Numbered from the stretch's first letter, positions 7,809 through 15,469 are shown. The stretch is 64,000 bases of DNA from CAWDZK01 sp963807005 (GCA_963807005.1 CAWDZK010000006.1:806001-870000); one strand, 5' to 3'. The notes: generated from the letters alone by a model not told the origin. Translations and numbers: made by a program.

Positions 7809-8756
7809 GTGCGCTACGACTCGCTGCTGGACTCGGTGGGCGGCACCCCGCTCGTCGGGCTGCCACGGCTGTCCCCGTCGCCCGACGTACGCCTGTGGGC
7901 CAAGCTGGAGGACCGCAACCCGACCGGCTCGATCAAGGACCGGCCGGCGCTGTACATGATCGAGCAGGCCGAGAAGGCGGGCCTGCTGCGACCCGGCTGC
8001 ACGATCCTCGAGCCGACGTCCGGCAACACCGGCATCTCGCTGGCCATGGTGGCCCGGCTCAAGGGCTACCGGCTGGTCTGCGTGATGCCCGCCAACACCT
8101 CGGTCGAGCGGCGCCAGCTGCTGGAGATGTGGGGCGCCGAGATCGTCTCCTCGGCGGCCGAGGGCGGCTCGAACGAGGCGGTGCGGGTCGCGAAGGGGCT
8201 GGCCGAGGAGCACCCCGACTGGGTGATGCTCTACCAGTACGGCAACCCGGCCAACGCCGAGTCGCACTACGTGACGACCGGGCCCGAGATCCTGGCCGAC
8301 CTGCCCTCGATCACCCACTTCGTCGCCGGCCTCGGCACCACCGGGACCCTGATGGGGGTCGGGCGGTACCTGCGCGAGCAGGTCCCCGGCGTCGAGATCG
8401 TCGCCGCCGAACCGCGGTACGGCGAGCTGGTCTACGGGCTGCGCAACCTCGACGAGGGCTTCGTGCCGGAGCTGTACGACGCGTCGGTGCTGACGTCGCG
8501 GTACTCCGTGGGCCCGAGGGACGCGGTCCGCCGGGTCCGCGAGCTGCTGGACAACGAGGGGATGTTCGTCGGCTTCTCGACCGGCGCGATCCTGCACGCC
8601 GCGCTCGGTATCGCGGCCAAGGTCGCCCGCGACGGCGGCCGGGCCGACATCGCGTTCATCGTCTGCGACGCCGGCTGGAAGTACCTCTCGACCGGGGCCT
8701 ACGCCGGCACCCTGGACGAGGCCGAGGCCAGCCTCGACGGCACCCTCTGGGCCTGA
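7809..8756 (+). CDS. cysM: CysO-dependent cysteine synthase CysM
   Basis: This 315-residue PLP enzyme of the cysteine-synthase fold has Lys43 as Schiff-base lysine (TGSIKDRPA), the PTSGNTGISLAM loop and the GTTGT phosphate-binding loop. The GLRNLDEG segment matches the region of the mycobacterial enzyme that selects O-phosphoserine. The reaction is O-phosphoserine plus CysO-thiocarboxylate to CysO-cysteine. GTG start, 16 bases after cysO. Immediately after the stop codon lies a long C-rich tract and the repeat at 8800-8860. Confidence 0.95.
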   Translation: MRYDSLLDSVGGTPLVGLPRLSPSPDVRLWAKLEDRNPTGSIKDRPALYMIEQAEKAGLLRPGCTILEPTSGNTGISLAMVARLKGYRLVCVMPANTSVERRQLLEMWGAEIVSSAAEGGSNEAVRVAKGLAEEHPDWVMLYQYGNPANAESHYVTTGPEILADLPSITHFVAGLGTTGTLMGVGRYLREQVPGVEIVAAEPRYGELVYGLRNLDEGFVPELYDASVLTSRYSVGPRDAVRRVRELLDNEGMFVGFSTGAILHAALGIAAKVARDGGRADIAFIVCDAGWKYLSTGAYAGTLDEAEASLDGTLWA

Positions 8757-8799
8757 CACCCCCCACCCCGACCCCACCCCAACCCCCACCCCAACCCCC
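8757..8799 (+). repeat. C-rich tract after cysM stop codon (possible Rho site; G-quadruplex-prone on minus strand)
   Basis: Forty-three bases are almost purely C runs of 4-6 separated by single A or G residues. As RNA this is C-rich and nearly G-free, the composition of a Rho utilisation site. The complementary strand has at least six runs of four or more G with 1-2-base spacers, a strong G-quadruplex pattern. A matching tract in inverted orientation follows the cupin stop at 9964-10016. Confidence 0.6.
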
Positions 8800-8860
8800 A
8801 ACATCGCGGATCTTGAGACGACACGCTGGGGTCGGGTCGGTGTGTCGTCTCAAGATCCGC
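8800..8860 (+). repeat. left 61-bp terminal inverted repeat with internal hairpin
   Basis: The internal arms are 8805-8824 and 8842-8861, pairing over about 20 bp around a 17-base loop; the arm core is GCGGATCTTGAGACGACAC. The stop codon of the DUF559 gene (8852-8850, minus strand) and its last codons are encoded in the right arm. It pairs as inverted repeat with 9903-9963 (59 of 61 identical). Confidence 0.9.
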
Positions 8861-9791
8861 GGGTCCAGCCGCCGGACTGCAGGGCGCGCTCGAGGATGTC
8901 GCCGACGCGTTGCCGCTCGTGCCGCACGGCGTACGAGGTGAACCGCAGCAGCCGAACGCCGCCGGCGACGACGTCGGCCGCCTTGGCGAGGTCGACGTCC
9001 CACTGCGCGGGATCGCGGTGCTGGGCACCGTCGACTTCCACGGCGAGCCGGTACGCCGCCCAGTACGCGTCGAGGTAGCGACGCCCGCCGGGCCGCTGCA
9101 GCACCGCCTGGCGGGTCGGGCGAGGGAGACCCCTGACCCGGAGGACGAGGTCGAAGTCCCGCTCGGGCACGGAGTGGATGCCACCCCCGAGGTCGAGCAG
9201 GGTCTCGACGACCACCCCGTGGTGACGGCACGGGCCGCGTCGGTCGAGAGCGGTGTCCAGCGCGGTGGCCGTGACGAGACGTTGTTGCACCGCGGCGAAG
9301 ACGACGGCACGGGCCGACCGCTCGTCCGGCTGGTCCGCCGCGATGTCGAGCACGGAGCGGGGCAGCCGAGTGCGGCGAGGAGCGGCGACCGGGTGGACGT
9401 CGGCGGCGTCGAGAGCCGTGGACCACCGGGTGCGCACCCACGGCACTGCCAACCGTCGCGAGCCCTGGGGGACGACGACCTCGACCTGCTCGTCGGCCCG
9501 GTCGCCCCGCCAGGGCAGCTCGAAGCCGTCCAGCCGGGCCGCGGTCGCGCCTCCCAGGGCAGAACCAGCCGGCGCAGCGAGCAGTGCCACCCACTCGCGC
9601 TGGGGTGACGTCAACGGGCCGTTGTGCAGCACCACCACCCGGGGGTGCGGCGACTGCCAGAGCCCGGCGCGCACGCGCCGACGCACGGTGTCGGCCTCGA
9701 CCTGATCGACCAGCTGAGACCGGGCGAGGACGTCGTGCTGGCGAGCCCTCAGGGCGTCGAGGTCGTCGGCGGGCAGGTCGGGGATCGCCAT
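8850..9791 (-). CDS. DUF559 (Vsr-like nuclease fold) protein with AbiEi-like N-terminal domain
   Basis: This 313-residue protein has two parts. Residues 1-75 resemble the winged-helix N-terminus of AbiEi-type proteins (RSQLVDQVEADTVRRRVRAGLWQ...PRVVVLHNG). The C-terminal 110 residues are the DUF559 domain of the very-short-patch-repair endonuclease superfamily, with the YRLAVEVDGAQHRDP core and a later VRLLRFTSYAV strand. Nuclease activity is a family inference. It is transcribed against cysM and murI and has no partner toxin or antitoxin gene. Start ATG 9791 (MAIPDLP). The gene is enclosed by 61-bp inverted repeats; its final codons and stop lie within the left repeat. Confidence 0.85.
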   Translation of the reverse strand: MAIPDLPADDLDALRARQHDVLARSQLVDQVEADTVRRRVRAGLWQSPHPRVVVLHNGPLTSPQREWVALLAAPAGSALGGATAARLDGFELPWRGDRADEQVEVVVPQGSRRLAVPWVRTRWSTALDAADVHPVAAPRRTRLPRSVLDIAADQPDERSARAVVFAAVQQRLVTATALDTALDRRGPCRHHGVVVETLLDLGGGIHSVPERDFDLVLRVRGLPRPTRQAVLQRPGGRRYLDAYWAAYRLAVEVDGAQHRDPAQWDVDLAKAADVVAGGVRLLRFTSYAVRHERQRVGDILERALQSGGWTRGS

Positions 9792-9902
9792 GCCCACGAG
9801 CCTCTGAGCCCATCGGCCGCCGATGCCGGTCTGCACCGAGGATGTGGACGACGTCGCCGCCGCACGGTGGCTGTGGACGGCTGTGGACGGCCTCCCACCC
9901 CG

Positions 9903-9963
9903 GCGGATCTTGAGACGACACACCGACCCGACGCCAGCGCGTCGTCTCAAGATCCGCGATGTT
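9903..9963 (-). repeat. right 61-bp terminal inverted repeat with internal hairpin
   Basis: The arms 9903-9919 and 9941-9957 form a perfect 17-bp stem around a 21-base loop. The whole block is the reverse complement of 8800-8860 with two substitutions. It lies 112 bases upstream of the DUF559 start codon, so any DUF559 promoter lies between 9792 and 9963 or within the repeat. Confidence 0.9.
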
Positions 9964-10016
9964 TGAGGGGTTGAGGGGGTGTGGGTGCGGGTGCGGGGGT
10001 GGGGGTGGGGGTGTGG
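9964..10016 (-). repeat. G-rich tract (plus strand) after cupin stop; mirror of the tract after cysM
   Basis: Read on the minus strand, the tract is a C-rich, nearly G-free stretch lying 8 bases beyond the cupin stop codon. It is thus the mirror image of 8757-8799 relative to the element. On the plus strand it contains consecutive G runs of 3-5 with 1-3-base spacers (9982-10012), a good G-quadruplex pattern. Rho-site or quadruplex roles are inference. Confidence 0.55.
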
Positions 10017-10024
10017 AGCGAGGG

Positions 10025-10420
10025 TCAGGGGTGGGGCGGGGGCTGGTCCTCACCGGCGGCCTCGGCGGCCTCGCCCTCCGCCTTCGTGGCGTGCACCGTT
10101 CCGGGCGCATGGTCGGGCGGCCCGTACACCGTGAGCAGCCGGAGCACGCCCGACCCGGTGTTGGTGAAGTTGTGCTCGGTGCCGGCCGGGACAACCACCA
10201 GGTCGCCCGCCCCGACCTCGCGGGTCTCGCCGGCGACCTCGGCCCGCGCGGCGCCCTCGGTGAAGATGAGGACCTGGTCGTTGGCCTCGTGAACCTCGGC
10301 GCCGATGTCCTCGCCGGGCCGGAGGGTCATGGCCACCACCTGGGTGAACCGGTGGGTCGTCAGCACGGTCCGGAAGTTCTCGTAGCGGGCGGTCTCGTCG
10401 GCCATCGTCAGGTGGAACAT
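10025..10420 (-). CDS. cupin domain protein
   Basis: This 131-residue single-domain cupin has the two conserved motifs: residues 33-58 (LRPGEDIGAEVHEANDQVLIFTEG) and PAGTEHNF. The first motif has one His plus acidic residues rather than the full HxH. Members of this group are small metal-binding proteins often annotated as mannose-6-phosphate-isomerase-like; the substrate is unknown. The last 25 residues are low-complexity (Ala/Glu/Pro). Leaderless promoter likely: minus-strand TAGGTT (10433-10428) ends 7 bases before the ATG. The gene ends just before the G-rich tract bordering the DUF559 element. Confidence 0.85.
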   Translation of the reverse strand: MFHLTMADETARYENFRTVLTTHRFTQVVAMTLRPGEDIGAEVHEANDQVLIFTEGAARAEVAGETREVGAGDLVVVPAGTEHNFTNTGSGVLRLLTVYGPPDHAPGTVHATKAEGEAAEAAGEDQPPPHP

Positions 10421-10485
10421 GTGACGAAACCTACCCTCGGGGCGCCGGGCGCGGATCGGCGCGCCTGCACCGTTAGCCTCGCCCT

Positions 10486-11280
10486 GTGGCGGACGCTCCC
10501 ATCGGCATCTTCGACTCCGGATTCGGGGGCCTCACCGTCGCCCGCGCCGTGCTCGACCAGCTCCCCCACGAGCCGGTCCTCTACTACGGCGACACGGCCC
10601 GGCAGCCGTACGGCCCGCGGCCCATCGCCGAGGTCCGCGCGTTCGCCCTCGAGTGCCTCGACCACCTCGTCGACCAGGGGGTGAAGATGCTGGTCATCGC
10701 CTGCAACAGCGCCAGCGCCGCCGTCCTGCACGACGCCCGGGAGCGCTACGCCGTGCCCGTGGTGGAGGTGATCCGCCCGGCCGTACGCCGTGCTGTCGCC
10801 GCCACCCGCAACGACCACGTCGGCGTCATCTCCACCGTGGCCACCAAGACCAGCCGGGCCTACGAGGACGCCCTGGCCGCGGCGCCGCACATCGAGGTCA
10901 CCACCCAGGCGTGTCCGCGGTTCGTGGAGTTCGTCGAGCAGGGCCGCACCGGCGGCCCCGAGCTGCTCGAGGTGGCCCACGAGTACCTCGACCCGGTCGC
11001 CCGCGCCGGCGTCGACACCCTGATCCTCGGCTGCACCCACTACCCGCTGCTCACCGGCGTCATCGCCTACGTCATGGGCGACGGCGTCACGCTCGTGTCC
11101 AGCGCCGACGAGACGGCCAAGGACGTCTACCGCACCCTCGTCGCCGAGGGGCTGGAGCGGCCGACCACGCTGCCGGAGCCGGAGCACCGGTTCCTCACGA
11201 CGGGCGATCCCAGCGTCTTCCTCGACCTCAGCCGGCGCTTCCTGGGCCCGGAGGCCGGCGGCGTGGAGAGGGTGGCATGA
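10486..11280 (+). CDS. murI: glutamate racemase
   Basis: This 264-residue enzyme supplies D-glutamate for peptidoglycan. It starts with the IGIFDSGFGGLTV motif, and both catalytic cysteines are present: Cys73 in IACNSASA and Cys183 in LGCTHYPLL. GTG start; -10-like TAGCCT (10474-10479) lies 6 bases before it. The stop overlaps the next start as ATGA, beginning a tightly packed murI-MBL-rph-rdgB operon conserved in mycobacteria (Rv1338-Rv1341). Confidence 0.97.
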   Translation: MADAPIGIFDSGFGGLTVARAVLDQLPHEPVLYYGDTARQPYGPRPIAEVRAFALECLDHLVDQGVKMLVIACNSASAAVLHDARERYAVPVVEVIRPAVRRAVAATRNDHVGVISTVATKTSRAYEDALAAAPHIEVTTQACPRFVEFVEQGRTGGPELLEVAHEYLDPVARAGVDTLILGCTHYPLLTGVIAYVMGDGVTLVSSADETAKDVYRTLVAEGLERPTTLPEPEHRFLTTGDPSVFLDLSRRFLGPEAGGVERVA

Positions 11281-12029
11281 GGCTCACCGTCGTCGGCTGC
11301 TCCGGGTCGGTGCCCGGCCCGGGGAGCTCCGCCTCGTGCTACCTCGTCGAGGTCGAGGGCTTCCGGGTGCTGCTGGACCTGGGCAACGGGGCGCTCGGCC
11401 CGCTGCAGCGCTACTGCGGGTTCGGTGACCTCGACGCCGTGCTGATCAGCCACCTGCACCCCGACCACTGCATGGACCTGCTGCCGCTGTACGTCGCGCG
11501 CACCTACGACCCGGGCGCGGACTACGCCCCGATGCCGGTGTTCGCGCCGGACGGGGCGGGAGCCCACCTCGCGCAGGCCTACGGGCACGCCGACGGCTCG
11601 GGGCTGACCGGCTGCTTCGACTTCGTGCCGTGGTCGGCCGGTGTCCACAGCGTCGGGCCGCTGACGGTCACCGTCGCCCGGATGGCCCACCCGGTCCCGA
11701 CGTTCGGGATGCGGGTCGAGCACCGTGGCCGGACGCTGGTCTACTCCGGCGACACCGGTCCGACCGACGCCCTGGTCGAGCTGGCCCGCGACGCCGACCT
11801 GGCGCTGTTCGAGTCCTCCTTCGAGGAGGGGCGGGACGACAAGGCGCCGCGCGACCTGCACCTGACGGCTCGCGAGGCGGGTCAGCACGCGGAGCGGGCG
11901 GGTGTGCGCCACCTGGTCCTCACCCACCTGCCGCCGTGGAACCACCCGCCGACCTCCCTGGCGGCCGCCCGGTCGGTGTTCAACGGGCCGCTGGACCTGG
12001 CCAGCCCGGGCTCGGCGTACGAACTGTGA
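11277..12029 (+). CDS. MBL-fold metallohydrolase of the Rv1339 (cyclic-nucleotide phosphodiesterase) family
   Basis: This 250-residue metallo-beta-lactamase-fold protein carries the metal motif HLHPDH (His59, His61, Asp63, His64), later His and Asp ligands (YSGDTGPT), and a C-terminal LTHLPPW segment. By position and sequence it corresponds to M. tuberculosis Rv1339, which has been reported to hydrolyse cyclic nucleotides. The function here is inferred from that. The start ATG overlaps the murI stop by 4 bases, so it is translationally coupled. Confidence 0.88.
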   Translation: MRLTVVGCSGSVPGPGSSASCYLVEVEGFRVLLDLGNGALGPLQRYCGFGDLDAVLISHLHPDHCMDLLPLYVARTYDPGADYAPMPVFAPDGAGAHLAQAYGHADGSGLTGCFDFVPWSAGVHSVGPLTVTVARMAHPVPTFGMRVEHRGRTLVYSGDTGPTDALVELARDADLALFESSFEEGRDDKAPRDLHLTAREAGQHAERAGVRHLVLTHLPPWNHPPTSLAAARSVFNGPLDLASPGSAYEL

Positions 12030-12053
12030 GTGCTCGCCTCTAGGGTCGTCGGC

Positions 12054-12773
12054 ATGGCTCGCATCGACGGACGAACCCCTGACCAGCTGCGCGACGTGCG
12101 CATCACCCGCAACTGGCTCGACCACGCCGAGGGCTCGGTGCTCGTCGAGTTCGGCAGGACCCGGGTGCTGTGCGCCGCGTCGGTGACGCAGGGTGTGCCG
12201 CGCTGGCGCAAGGGCAGCGGACTCGGTTGGGTGACCGCCGAGTACGCCATGCTTCCGCGCTCCACCAACACCCGCTCGGACCGCGAGTCGGTCAAGGGCC
12301 GGATCGGCGGACGCACCCACGAGATCTCCCGGCTCGTCGGCCGGTCGCTGCGAGGCGTCATCGACTACAAGGCGCTCGGCGAGAACACCGTCGTGCTCGA
12401 CTGCGACGTCCTGCAGGCCGACGGCGGGACTCGCACGGCTGCCATCACCGGGGCGTACGTCGCGCTGGCCGACGCCGTGACCTGGCTGCGCGACAAGGGT
12501 GCCCTGGTGTCCGAGCCGCTGACCGGCTCGGTGGCCGCCGTCTCGGTCGGCATCGTCGGCGGCGTGCCGCTGCTCGACCTCTGCTACGAGGAGGACGTGA
12601 CCGCCGACACCGACATGAACGTCGTGATGACCGGCGACGGCGGCTTCGTCGAGGTCCAGGGCACTGCGGAAGCAGCACCGTTCGACCGGTTGCTGCTCGA
12701 CCAGCTCCTCGACCTCGCCACCGCGGGCTGCTCCACGCTGACCTCGATGCAGCAGAAGGCCCTGTCGGAGTGA
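12054..12773 (+). CDS. rph: ribonuclease PH
   Basis: This 239-residue phosphorolytic 3'-5' exoribonuclease trims tRNA 3' ends. The family core is complete (GSVLVEFGRTRVLCAASV, PRSTNTRSDRE, GRTHEISRLVGRSLR, LDCDVLQADGGTRTAAITG). ATG 12054 is preceded by -10-like TAGGGT (12041-12046) with 7 bases between, so there is an internal promoter within the murI-rdgB block. The stop overlaps the rdgB start as GTGA. Confidence 0.97.
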   Translation: MARIDGRTPDQLRDVRITRNWLDHAEGSVLVEFGRTRVLCAASVTQGVPRWRKGSGLGWVTAEYAMLPRSTNTRSDRESVKGRIGGRTHEISRLVGRSLRGVIDYKALGENTVVLDCDVLQADGGTRTAAITGAYVALADAVTWLRDKGALVSEPLTGSVAAVSVGIVGGVPLLDLCYEEDVTADTDMNVVMTGDGGFVEVQGTAEAAPFDRLLLDQLLDLATAGCSTLTSMQQKALSE

Positions 12774-13369
12774 CGGCCCGGCTGGTTCTCGCCACCCGCA
12801 ACGTCAAGAAGCTGCGCGAGCTCGAGGACATCCTCGCCGCTGCCGGGCTCGAGGTGACGGCCGAGTCGTTGCCGGACTCGGCCCCGGACGTGGTCGAGGA
12901 CGGCCTCACCTTCGCCCAGAACGCGATGAAGAAGGCCCGGTCGGCCGCCGAGTCCACCGGGCTGCCCTCGGTGGCCGACGACTCGGGCCTGTGCGTGGAC
13001 GCGCTCAACGAGATGCCCGGAGTGCTGTCCGCGCGGTGGGCCGGGTCCGCAAAGGATGACGACGCCAACGTCGCCCTCGTCCTCGACCAGCTCACCGACG
13101 TGCCGGACAGCCACCTCGGCGCGCACTTCGCCTGCGCCATGGCGGTGGCGCTGCCTGGCGGTGAGGGCCGCGTCGTCGAGGGGCGGGTGGACGGCTCCCT
13201 GGTCCGCGTGCCGCGGGGCGACGGCGGCTTCGGCTACGACCCGATCTTCGTCCCGGACGGCCACGACCTCACCACGGCGGAGATGACCGCCGACGCGAAG
13301 CACGCGATCTCGCACCGCGGGCAGGCCCTGCGCGCACTCGTGCCGGTGCTGCGCGAGCTGCTCGGGTGA
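12770..13369 (+). CDS. rdgB: dITP/XTP pyrophosphatase (HAM1/RdgB)
   Basis: This 199-residue house-cleaning nucleotidase removes deaminated purine triphosphates. Motifs include LVLATRNVKKLREL, the catalytic VADDSGLCVDAL with its acidic residues, and FGYDPIFVP. The GTG start overlaps the rph stop by 4 bases. It is the last gene of the block; the next feature is a convergent tRNA-Leu gene. Confidence 0.97.
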   Translation: MTARLVLATRNVKKLRELEDILAAAGLEVTAESLPDSAPDVVEDGLTFAQNAMKKARSAAESTGLPSVADDSGLCVDALNEMPGVLSARWAGSAKDDDANVALVLDQLTDVPDSHLGAHFACAMAVALPGGEGRVVEGRVDGSLVRVPRGDGGFGYDPIFVPDGHDLTTAEMTADAKHAISHRGQALRALVPVLRELLG

Positions 13370-13478
13370 CCGCGGCGGCCCCGGGTCGGGCTGGCCGGCC
13401 GCCGACGAGCTGGGCGGCTGGGCCGGCCACCTCGTCGAGGTCCGCCTTTCCTGACCGGCCGGTCCGGCCGGCGCTGGG

Positions 13479-13559
13479 TGCGGGAGGGGGGAGTCGAACC
13501 CCCACGCCCGAAGGCACCGGCTCCTAAGGCCGGCGCGTCTGCCGTTCCGCCACTCCCGC
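13479..13559 (-). tRNA. tRNA-Leu (anticodon TAG)
   Basis: The minus strand folds as a type-II tRNA. Acceptor GCGGGAG pairs with CTCCCGC, the anticodon stem CCGGC/GCCGG encloses loop CTTAGGA (anticodon TAG), there is a long variable arm, and the T-arm is GGGGG-TTCGACT-CCCCC with discriminator A. The 3' CCA is not encoded. It reads CUA leucine codons. Confidence 0.95.
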
Positions 13560-13620
13560 GACGGCCGCGATTCTAGGCCGCTGACGTCGTCGGCGCGTCC
13601 GCGCCGCAGGCTCCGGCGGG

Positions 13621-14088
13621 TCAGTCGAGGCCGAGGTCCCGGCGCAGCCTGGCGACGTGGCCGGTGGCCTTGACGTTGTACATCGCCTTCTCGACCACCC
13701 CCTGCTCGTCCAGGACGAACGTCGAGCGGATCACGCCGGTGACCGTCTTGCCGTAGAGCGTCTTCTCGCCGTACGCGCCGTAGGCCTCCAGCACCTGACG
13801 GGACGGGTCGCAGAGCAACGGGAAGGGGAGCTGTTCCGCGTCCGCGAACGCCTTCTGCCTCGCCTGGCTGTCCGGTGAGACGCCGAGCACCTCGTGGCCC
13901 GCCGCCCGCAGCGAGGCGATGTTGTCGCGGAAGTCGCAGGCCTGCTTGGTACACCCAGGAGAGGAGGCCTCGGGATAGAAGTACAGGACGACCTTGCGCC
14001 CGCGCAGCCTGCTCAGCGAGACGTCGGTGCCGTCGGAGTCGGGCAGGGTGAACTCCGGTGCGGCGTCACCGGGGGAGAGCGCAGTCAT
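13621..14088 (-). CDS. bcp: thioredoxin-dependent peroxiredoxin, Bcp type
   Basis: This 155-residue peroxiredoxin reduces hydrogen and alkyl peroxides. The peroxidatic Cys46 sits in SSPGCTKQACDF, with a resolving Cys51 five residues later, the alpha2-type arrangement of Bcp/PrxQ. The ATG at 14088 was chosen because the family begins MxxLxxGDxAPxFTLPD. Upstream in-frame codons belong to the intergenic region shared with the divergent DUF3618 gene. Confidence 0.94.
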   Translation of the reverse strand: MTALSPGDAAPEFTLPDSDGTDVSLSRLRGRKVVLYFYPEASSPGCTKQACDFRDNIASLRAAGHEVLGVSPDSQARQKAFADAEQLPFPLLCDPSRQVLEAYGAYGEKTLYGKTVTGVIRSTFVLDEQGVVEKAMYNVKATGHVARLRRDLGLD

Positions 14089-14182
14089 GGGCGCAGACGG
14101 TAGCCACCTGGCGGGCGGTTTCGGCATGCGGGAGGGTGGCAGGGCAGGATCATGGGCAGGGAACCACACGAGGAGGTCCGAC

Positions 14183-14479
14183 GTGACGAACGCCAGCACC
14201 GTCCCCGGTGGGCTGGAGGCCCGCGAGCCGGCGACACCGCCTGCCCGTACCCCGGCTGAGCTCGAGGCCGAGATCGAGGCGACCCGGGCCAGGCTCGCAG
14301 GCACTGTCGATGCCATCGCCGACCGGGTCAAGCCGGCCAACGTGGCCCGGCGCGGGGTCGAGTCGGCCAAGGCCCAGGTCGTCGATGAAGGCGGGAACCT
14401 GCGGGTGTCGCGCGTCGCAGTGGCGGCGGTCGTCGTGGCCGGCGCCGTCGGGCTGCTGCTCTGGCGGCGCTCCCGCTAG
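14183..14479 (+). CDS. DUF3618 membrane-anchored small protein
   Basis: This 98-residue protein has a central PAELEAEIEATRARLAGTVDAIADRVKP helix that defines DUF3618, and a C-terminal transmembrane segment (about 76-94) ending in RRSR. It is probably a tail-anchored inner-membrane protein. Actinobacterial relatives often sit beside DUF1232/phage-holin-like genes, and function is unknown. GTG start with AGGAGG at 14171-14176. Its TAG stop shares a base with the next start. Confidence 0.85.
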   Translation: MTNASTVPGGLEAREPATPPARTPAELEAEIEATRARLAGTVDAIADRVKPANVARRGVESAKAQVVDEGGNLRVSRVAVAAVVVAGAVGLLLWRRSR

Positions 14480-14979
14480 TGCCAGTGGTACGCCGGGAGC
14501 AGGCAGGACCCGGCCAGGAGTCGGTCTGGGACTACCCGAGGCCGCCCCGGGTCGAGCCCACCGACGAGCTGGTCCGGGTCGCCCTCGGCGGCGTGGTGGT
14601 GGTCGAGACCCGGCGGGCGCTGCGCGTGCTGGAGACCAGCCATCCGCCCGGCTACTACCTGCCGGTGGACGATTTCGCGCCCGGCGCCCTCGTTCCGTCC
14701 CCCGGCGGGGAGAGCTGGTGCGAGTTCAAGGGCGTCGCCGGCTACCTGGACGTCGTCGGCGGGTCGAGCACGGCGCGGCGCGCCGCCTGGACCTATCCCC
14801 GCCCCGCGCCGGGCTACGAGGTCCTCCGCGACCACGTGGCGCTGTACCCCGGGGCGATGGACCAGGTGACCGTCGACGGCGAGGCTGTCCGCGCCCAGGA
14901 GGGCGGCTTCTACGGCGGGTGGATCACCGGCCGCGTGGTCGGACCGTTCAAGGGCGCGCCGGGTACTCGGGGCTGGTGA
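14479..14979 (+). CDS. DUF427 domain protein
   Basis: This 166-residue cytoplasmic protein matches DUF427: a compact beta-rich fold with conserved WDYPRPP, ETSHPPGYYLP and SWCEFKGVAGYLDV segments and a C-terminal FYGGWIT. These proteins are common in actinobacteria and fungi and their activity is unknown. The GTG start overlaps the DUF3618 stop by one base, so the two genes form a small operon. Confidence 0.87.
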   Translation: MPVVRREQAGPGQESVWDYPRPPRVEPTDELVRVALGGVVVVETRRALRVLETSHPPGYYLPVDDFAPGALVPSPGGESWCEFKGVAGYLDVVGGSSTARRAAWTYPRPAPGYEVLRDHVALYPGAMDQVTVDGEAVRAQEGGFYGGWITGRVVGPFKGAPGTRGW

Positions 14980-15005
14980 GGGTCGTCGTGCCCCATAATC
15001 TCGGG

Positions 15006-15398
15006 GTGAGCCCTCGACCTCAGCCCGTCCCCGACGTCCCGGCGCCGTCCGGTGCGGCCGGGGCCGGCAGCCCGCTGCCCGTGCGGATGCTGCACGACCG
15101 GGTCCTCGTCGACCTCGACGGGGAGCCGGGCGAGCGCCGGTCCAGCGGGGGCATCGTGATCCCGGCCACCGCCCAGATGGGCAAGCGGCTGGTCTGGGCG
15201 CAGGTCGTCGCCGTCGGGGCCAACGTGCGTACCGTCGAGGTCGGCGACCGCGTCCTGTTCGACCCCGAGGAGCGCGCGGAGGTCGAGGTGCGCGGCCACG
15301 ACTACGTCCTGCTCCGCGAGCGCGAGCTGCACGCCGTGGCCGCCGAGCGGCTGCAGGGCGACGTCGCGTCGGGAGACCAGACGGGGCTGTACCTCTGA
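15006..15398 (+). CDS. GroES-like co-chaperonin domain protein
   Basis: This 130-residue protein has a Cpn10 core from about residue 27 (PVRMLHDRVLVDLDGEPGERRSSGGIVIPATAQMG) to 110, with the mobile-loop-like SSGGIVIP and a beta-barrel (VAVGANVRTVEVGDRVLF). The 25-residue N-tail is Pro/Ala-rich. No groEL is adjacent and it diverges from canonical GroES, so it may be a stand-alone paralogue. GTG start with -10-like CATAAT (14994-14999) 6 bases upstream. Confidence 0.8.
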   Translation: MSPRPQPVPDVPAPSGAAGAGSPLPVRMLHDRVLVDLDGEPGERRSSGGIVIPATAQMGKRLVWAQVVAVGANVRTVEVGDRVLFDPEERAEVEVRGHDYVLLRERELHAVAAERLQGDVASGDQTGLYL

Positions 15399-15469
15399 GC
15401 ACGGGATCCGCCAGACCCGCTCGCCTCACGCTGCTCCGCGGCCCGGGGCGGCTGCTCGCCGTCGCCGTC

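Larger units (their letters stand above)
8800..9963. mobile_element. putative DUF559 element bounded by 61-bp inverted repeats
   Basis: The first 61 bases (8800-8860) and the reverse complement of the last 61 (9903-9963) differ at only two positions. Each end is itself a hairpin with a 17-20-bp stem. The only gene inside is the DUF559 nuclease-like gene, whose stop codon lies in the left repeat. The unit sits between cysM and murI, where mycobacteria have a rhomboid gene, and no target-site duplication is evident. A mobile or repeat-associated nature is inference, not demonstrated. Confidence 0.5.

Noticed and set aside
8850..9791. AbiEi-type antitoxin of a toxin-antitoxin pair
   Set aside because: Only the N-terminal winged-helix region is AbiEi-like; there is no AbiEii nucleotidyltransferase gene adjacent, and the C-terminal half is a DUF559 nuclease-fold domain.
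13461..13472. GC palindrome between rdgB and tRNA-Leu as a terminator
   Set aside because: It is a short self-complementary run without loop space or T tract; common by chance in GGCC-rich DNA.
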